This document shows, piece after piece, positions 4,858 to 6,620 of a stretch of 6,620 nucleotides of DNA. Source of the stretch: Candidatus Dojkabacteria bacterium S2_J21 (GTDB lineage: Bacteria > Patescibacteria > Dojkabacteria > SC72); contig JAEHHF010000019.1 of assembly GCA_019248085.1 (NCBI GenBank), positions 1 through 6,620 on the forward strand, in the 5' to 3' direction. The notes under the pieces were generated by a model that was not told the DNA's origin, did no database searches, and saw only the letters and a list, made by a program, of their open reading frames with translations. Position numbers and translations under genes: made by a program. Each line of letters opens with the position of its first letter. Position 1 is the first letter of the stretch.

Positions 4858-5271
4858 CTACATCATATCAGTTATTTTCTGTACATCAGGATTTCCTTCC
4901 TGTGCTTTGATTGTAGCTACTGCACTAGGATCTCCAGCTTGATATCTGGTATATAGATCTTTTGCTTTCTTAGTATCTTCAAGAGTTTCTTTTAGATATG
5001 TAAGGATTAATTCTTCTTTCTTAGCATTGGCATTTGGTCCATATGCTTTGTCAAATACCATATTTAGTTTTGCTGTAGCATCGGCTTCATTTGTAGGTTC
5101 CTTTTCAAATGTTTTTGCTAAATCTTCCAATACTTCATCAGAAGCTGTTGTTTGTAACTCTTCAATGGTAATGGCTAATGCTTCTTCAGCTGCTAAGTCC
5201 ATTAATTGATTGAGTTTGTCTTCTGTGAACCCTAATGTTCTCAATTCATTTTTTATATTATCTATATCCAT
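4858..5271 (-). CDS. Small acidic, all-helical hypothetical protein (137 residues)
   Basis: I cannot assign a function. The product MDIDNIKNELRTLGFTEDKL... is predicted to be almost wholly helical and acidic, with no signal peptide, membrane segment or cysteine. The N-terminal half (ELRTLGFTEDKLNQLMDLA, then AITIEELQTTASDEVLEDLA) resembles small helical domains often annotated as DUFs in Patescibacteria, where a leucine-rich hairpin comes before an EEL segment; this is an impression, not a match. The middle has a Pro/Asn turn (YGPNANAKKEE) and the end a short GDPSAVATIKAQEGN stretch. The start is ATG at 5271, with no Shine-Dalgarno. It lies 21 bp after the stop of the larger membrane gene, so the two form one operon, with the terminator at 4814-4835 downstream. 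It may be a soluble partner of that protein. Confidence 0.8.
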   Translation of the reverse strand: MDIDNIKNELRTLGFTEDKLNQLMDLAAEEALAITIEELQTTASDEVLEDLAKTFEKEPTNEADATAKLNMVFDKAYGPNANAKKEELILTYLKETLEDTKKAKDLYTRYQAGDPSAVATIKAQEGNPDVQKITDMM

Positions 5272-5292
5272 GGCAGTTTATATTTTTAAAAA

Positions 5293-6620
5293 TTATTTAC
5301 CTAAGAATGCAAGTAGTTTATTAGCTCCATCGGTACCGACATGCTTTAGTATCTGTGTCATATCAGGATTTGTATCACCACGCTGTAGAGCTAACCATGT
5401 CTCATCTAGTATTCTATCCCTCGTATGAGAATCTAACATAGATGTGTCGGTGATATTGTTTTGCTTAAGGAAATTGTCTACTACGGAAGGAGTTCTTCCC
5501 CATGGACCCTGTGTGTAGTTGCTTGCATTTTCTGCCCCACCTGGGAGATTGCCTGCAGGTTCAGCGACATATTTACTATCCCATGGACTATCCCCACCGG
5601 TATGTATTTGTCCATTCTTATCTATGAAGTCATTACCTTGGTATGTCTCTGGGCTTGTTTGTGGGATTTCATTACCAGTTGGTTGCCCAGCTGGTTGCTC
5701 AATTCCTGGCCTACCACCACCAATGCTTCCACTCGCATCACCGCCTACAGGAATTGCTGCTGGTTCTGGTGTATTCCATACTAATCCGTGGCCACCCATG
5801 AAGACTCTGCTAAATAGGCCTGTTGCCGCGAATCCTAGGCCTGCGCCTGCGATGAAGCTTGCAGCATATAGTGAGCCCTTTCTTATTTTCTCCCAGTTTG
5901 TCTTTCTCTTCTCTAGCTTTGCTCTTGTTTCTGGGTCCTCAGTCCCTTGCAGTTGTGCTGTTAGGCTATTTATTCTTCTACTACCAAGATAATCCAAGCC
6001 TCTGTTTAGGAGTCCTGCACCAACACATGCTAGTACTCCGATTCCTGCTACGTGAGCACCACCAAGAATACCAGTCGTACCACCAACTACTGCACCAGCT
6101 ATGAAAGCTGCTCGTCTTAGATTTCTTTCTCTATTTGGATCTGTTCTATCAACCTCTGGTGTTACAGGTGTTACCTCTGGAGTTGTTACTGTTGGAGTTA
6201 CAGGTGCTGGAGTTACAGGAGGTACATACAATGGATTGAGAGGATTGTGTAAACGATCTTCCTCTGCAACCTGTTTAGCAAAGTCTATCTGTTTCTGTTC
6301 TTGTTCTTTGAGTAAAAGTGCTTGTACTCCCTCTAATGGATTTAATGGCCTTACTCTATTTGGATCTAAAGCTGCAGCTAATGCTGGATCTTGTTCGTAT
6401 ACTCCTGTTAATCTATCTAATGTTGCTTGCATCTTATCTAGTCTCTCCATTAACAATCTGTTCTGCTCCTCTAAGTTTGCCTTTTCTTTTGCGATTTCAG
6501 AAATAGTGTCTTGTACTCCTAGTGCATGCTGACCTACCTTTGAAAAATGTGCTCCTGTAAATCCTTCGTTTGCTTTTCTATTACTATCTAAAGCTTCGTG
6601 GTGTAGATGTGTTTTGTTAA
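5293..6620 (-). CDS. Membrane protein with coiled coil, Pro/Thr linker and Gly-rich region; 5' end outside window
   Basis: Family not recognised. The frame is open from the right edge (6618) to TAA at 5293-5295, giving at least 441 residues; a TTG at 6456 is a possible internal start, but the coding-like sequence upstream of it makes this unlikely. Order of parts in the visible protein: a charged, Leu-heptad coiled-coil stretch (about 38-75, EIAKEKANLEEQNRLLMERL); a polar segment; a linker of repeated V-T-P units (about 133-155); a basic patch RERNLRR; a Gly/Ala-rich hydrophobic stretch long enough for two helices (about 169-211); a charged loop; a third hydrophobic segment (about 248-273); a Gly/Pro-rich, low-complexity region; and a folded-looking C-terminal tail (SVVDNFLKQNN to KLLAFLGK). 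No enzyme motif is visible. The glycine-rich helices could pack in a membrane assembly. It is first in an operon with the 137-residue gene; its promoter lies beyond the window. Confidence 0.8.
   Translation of the reverse strand, partial: NKTHLHHEALDSNRKANEGFTGAHFSKVGQHALGVQDTISEIAKEKANLEEQNRLLMERLDKMQATLDRLTGVYEQDPALAAALDPNRVRPLNPLEGVQALLLKEQEQKQIDFAKQVAEEDRLHNPLNPLYVPPVTPAPVTPTVTTPEVTPVTPEVDRTDPNRERNLRRAAFIAGAVVGGTTGILGGAHVAGIGVLACVGAGLLNRGLDYLGSRRINSLTAQLQGTEDPETRAKLEKRKTNWEKIRKGSLYAASFIAGAGLGFAATGLFSRVFMGGHGLVWNTPEPAAIPVGGDASGSIGGGRPGIEQPAGQPTGNEIPQTSPETYQGNDFIDKNGQIHTGGDSPWDSKYVAEPAGNLPGGAENASNYTQGPWGRTPSVVDNFLKQNNITDTSMLDSHTRDRILDETWLALQRGDTNPDMTQILKHVGTDGANKLLAFLGK

Noticed and set aside
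5027..5428. Two short plus-strand frames opposite the 137-residue gene
   Set aside because: Antisense shadows with low-complexity composition; the minus-strand gene has a charged helical pattern and a proper terminator.
6152..6222. Repeated GGTGTTAC/GGAGTTAC units as a regulatory or CRISPR-like array
   Set aside because: They encode the V-T-P linker of the minus-strand protein; spacing and sequence follow codons and there are no spacers.
6454..6456. TTG as start of the minus-strand membrane protein
   Set aside because: The frame stays open to the window edge and its upstream translation forms a continuous coiled coil, so the true start is probably outside.
5519..6532. Several plus-strand frames opposite the minus-strand membrane gene
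   Set aside because: Their translations are Cys-, Ser- and Pro-rich antisense products; the minus-strand frame is much longer, continuous and has a coding-like composition.

Overview
This is an AT-rich bacterial window. It looks most like an uncultured Patescibacteria/CPR (Microgenomates-like) genome fragment. That placement is an inference from the AT-rich codon use, the mostly absent Shine-Dalgarno motifs, the unusual Xer recombinase with long insertions, and a small Pro/Thr-linked membrane protein with no evident family. No taxonomic marker gene is present to confirm it.

Left end (1-2021): Holliday-junction genes. ruvB is intact at 173-1204. It is preceded by a short plus-strand frame whose last residues resemble the C-terminal domain of RuvA and which overlaps the ruvB start codon (TAATG). 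Bases 1-100 read far better on the minus strand, as an internal piece of RuvC running off the left edge. RuvC and RuvA fragments thus meet in opposite orientations near base 100, which looks like an inversion or assembly/amplification breakpoint inside a former ruvC-ruvA-ruvB operon. ruvB overlaps by 8 bp a gene for a polytopic membrane protein with 8-9 helices (1197-2021).

Middle (2022-2481): a 460-bp gene-free region with three degenerate 17-bp tandem repeats, two exact matches to the DnaA-box consensus TTATNCACA, short palindromes and an AT-rich, pyrimidine-rich right half. It is a candidate replication origin or DnaA-responsive control region.

Right of that (2482-4835): a complete 445-residue tyrosine recombinase (Xer family) with all catalytic residues and two long insertions. 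Next comes an unrecognised 225-residue soluble protein gene (3893-4570). Then comes a second, headless copy of the last 159 nt of the recombinase gene (4650-4808). The two tails are about 89% identical in DNA and 49/52 identical in protein, and most differences are synonymous. The unknown gene is therefore bracketed by direct repeats of the recombinase 3' end. This is the layout expected if an element integrated into the recombinase's own tail, or if a tandem recombinase gene lost its head. A strong bidirectional terminator follows.

Right end (4858-6620, minus strand): a two-gene operon transcribed toward the terminator. It encodes a membrane protein with a coiled coil, a Pro/Thr-rich linker and a Gly-rich region (its 5' end lies beyond the window), followed by a small acidic helical protein. 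Neither is recognised.
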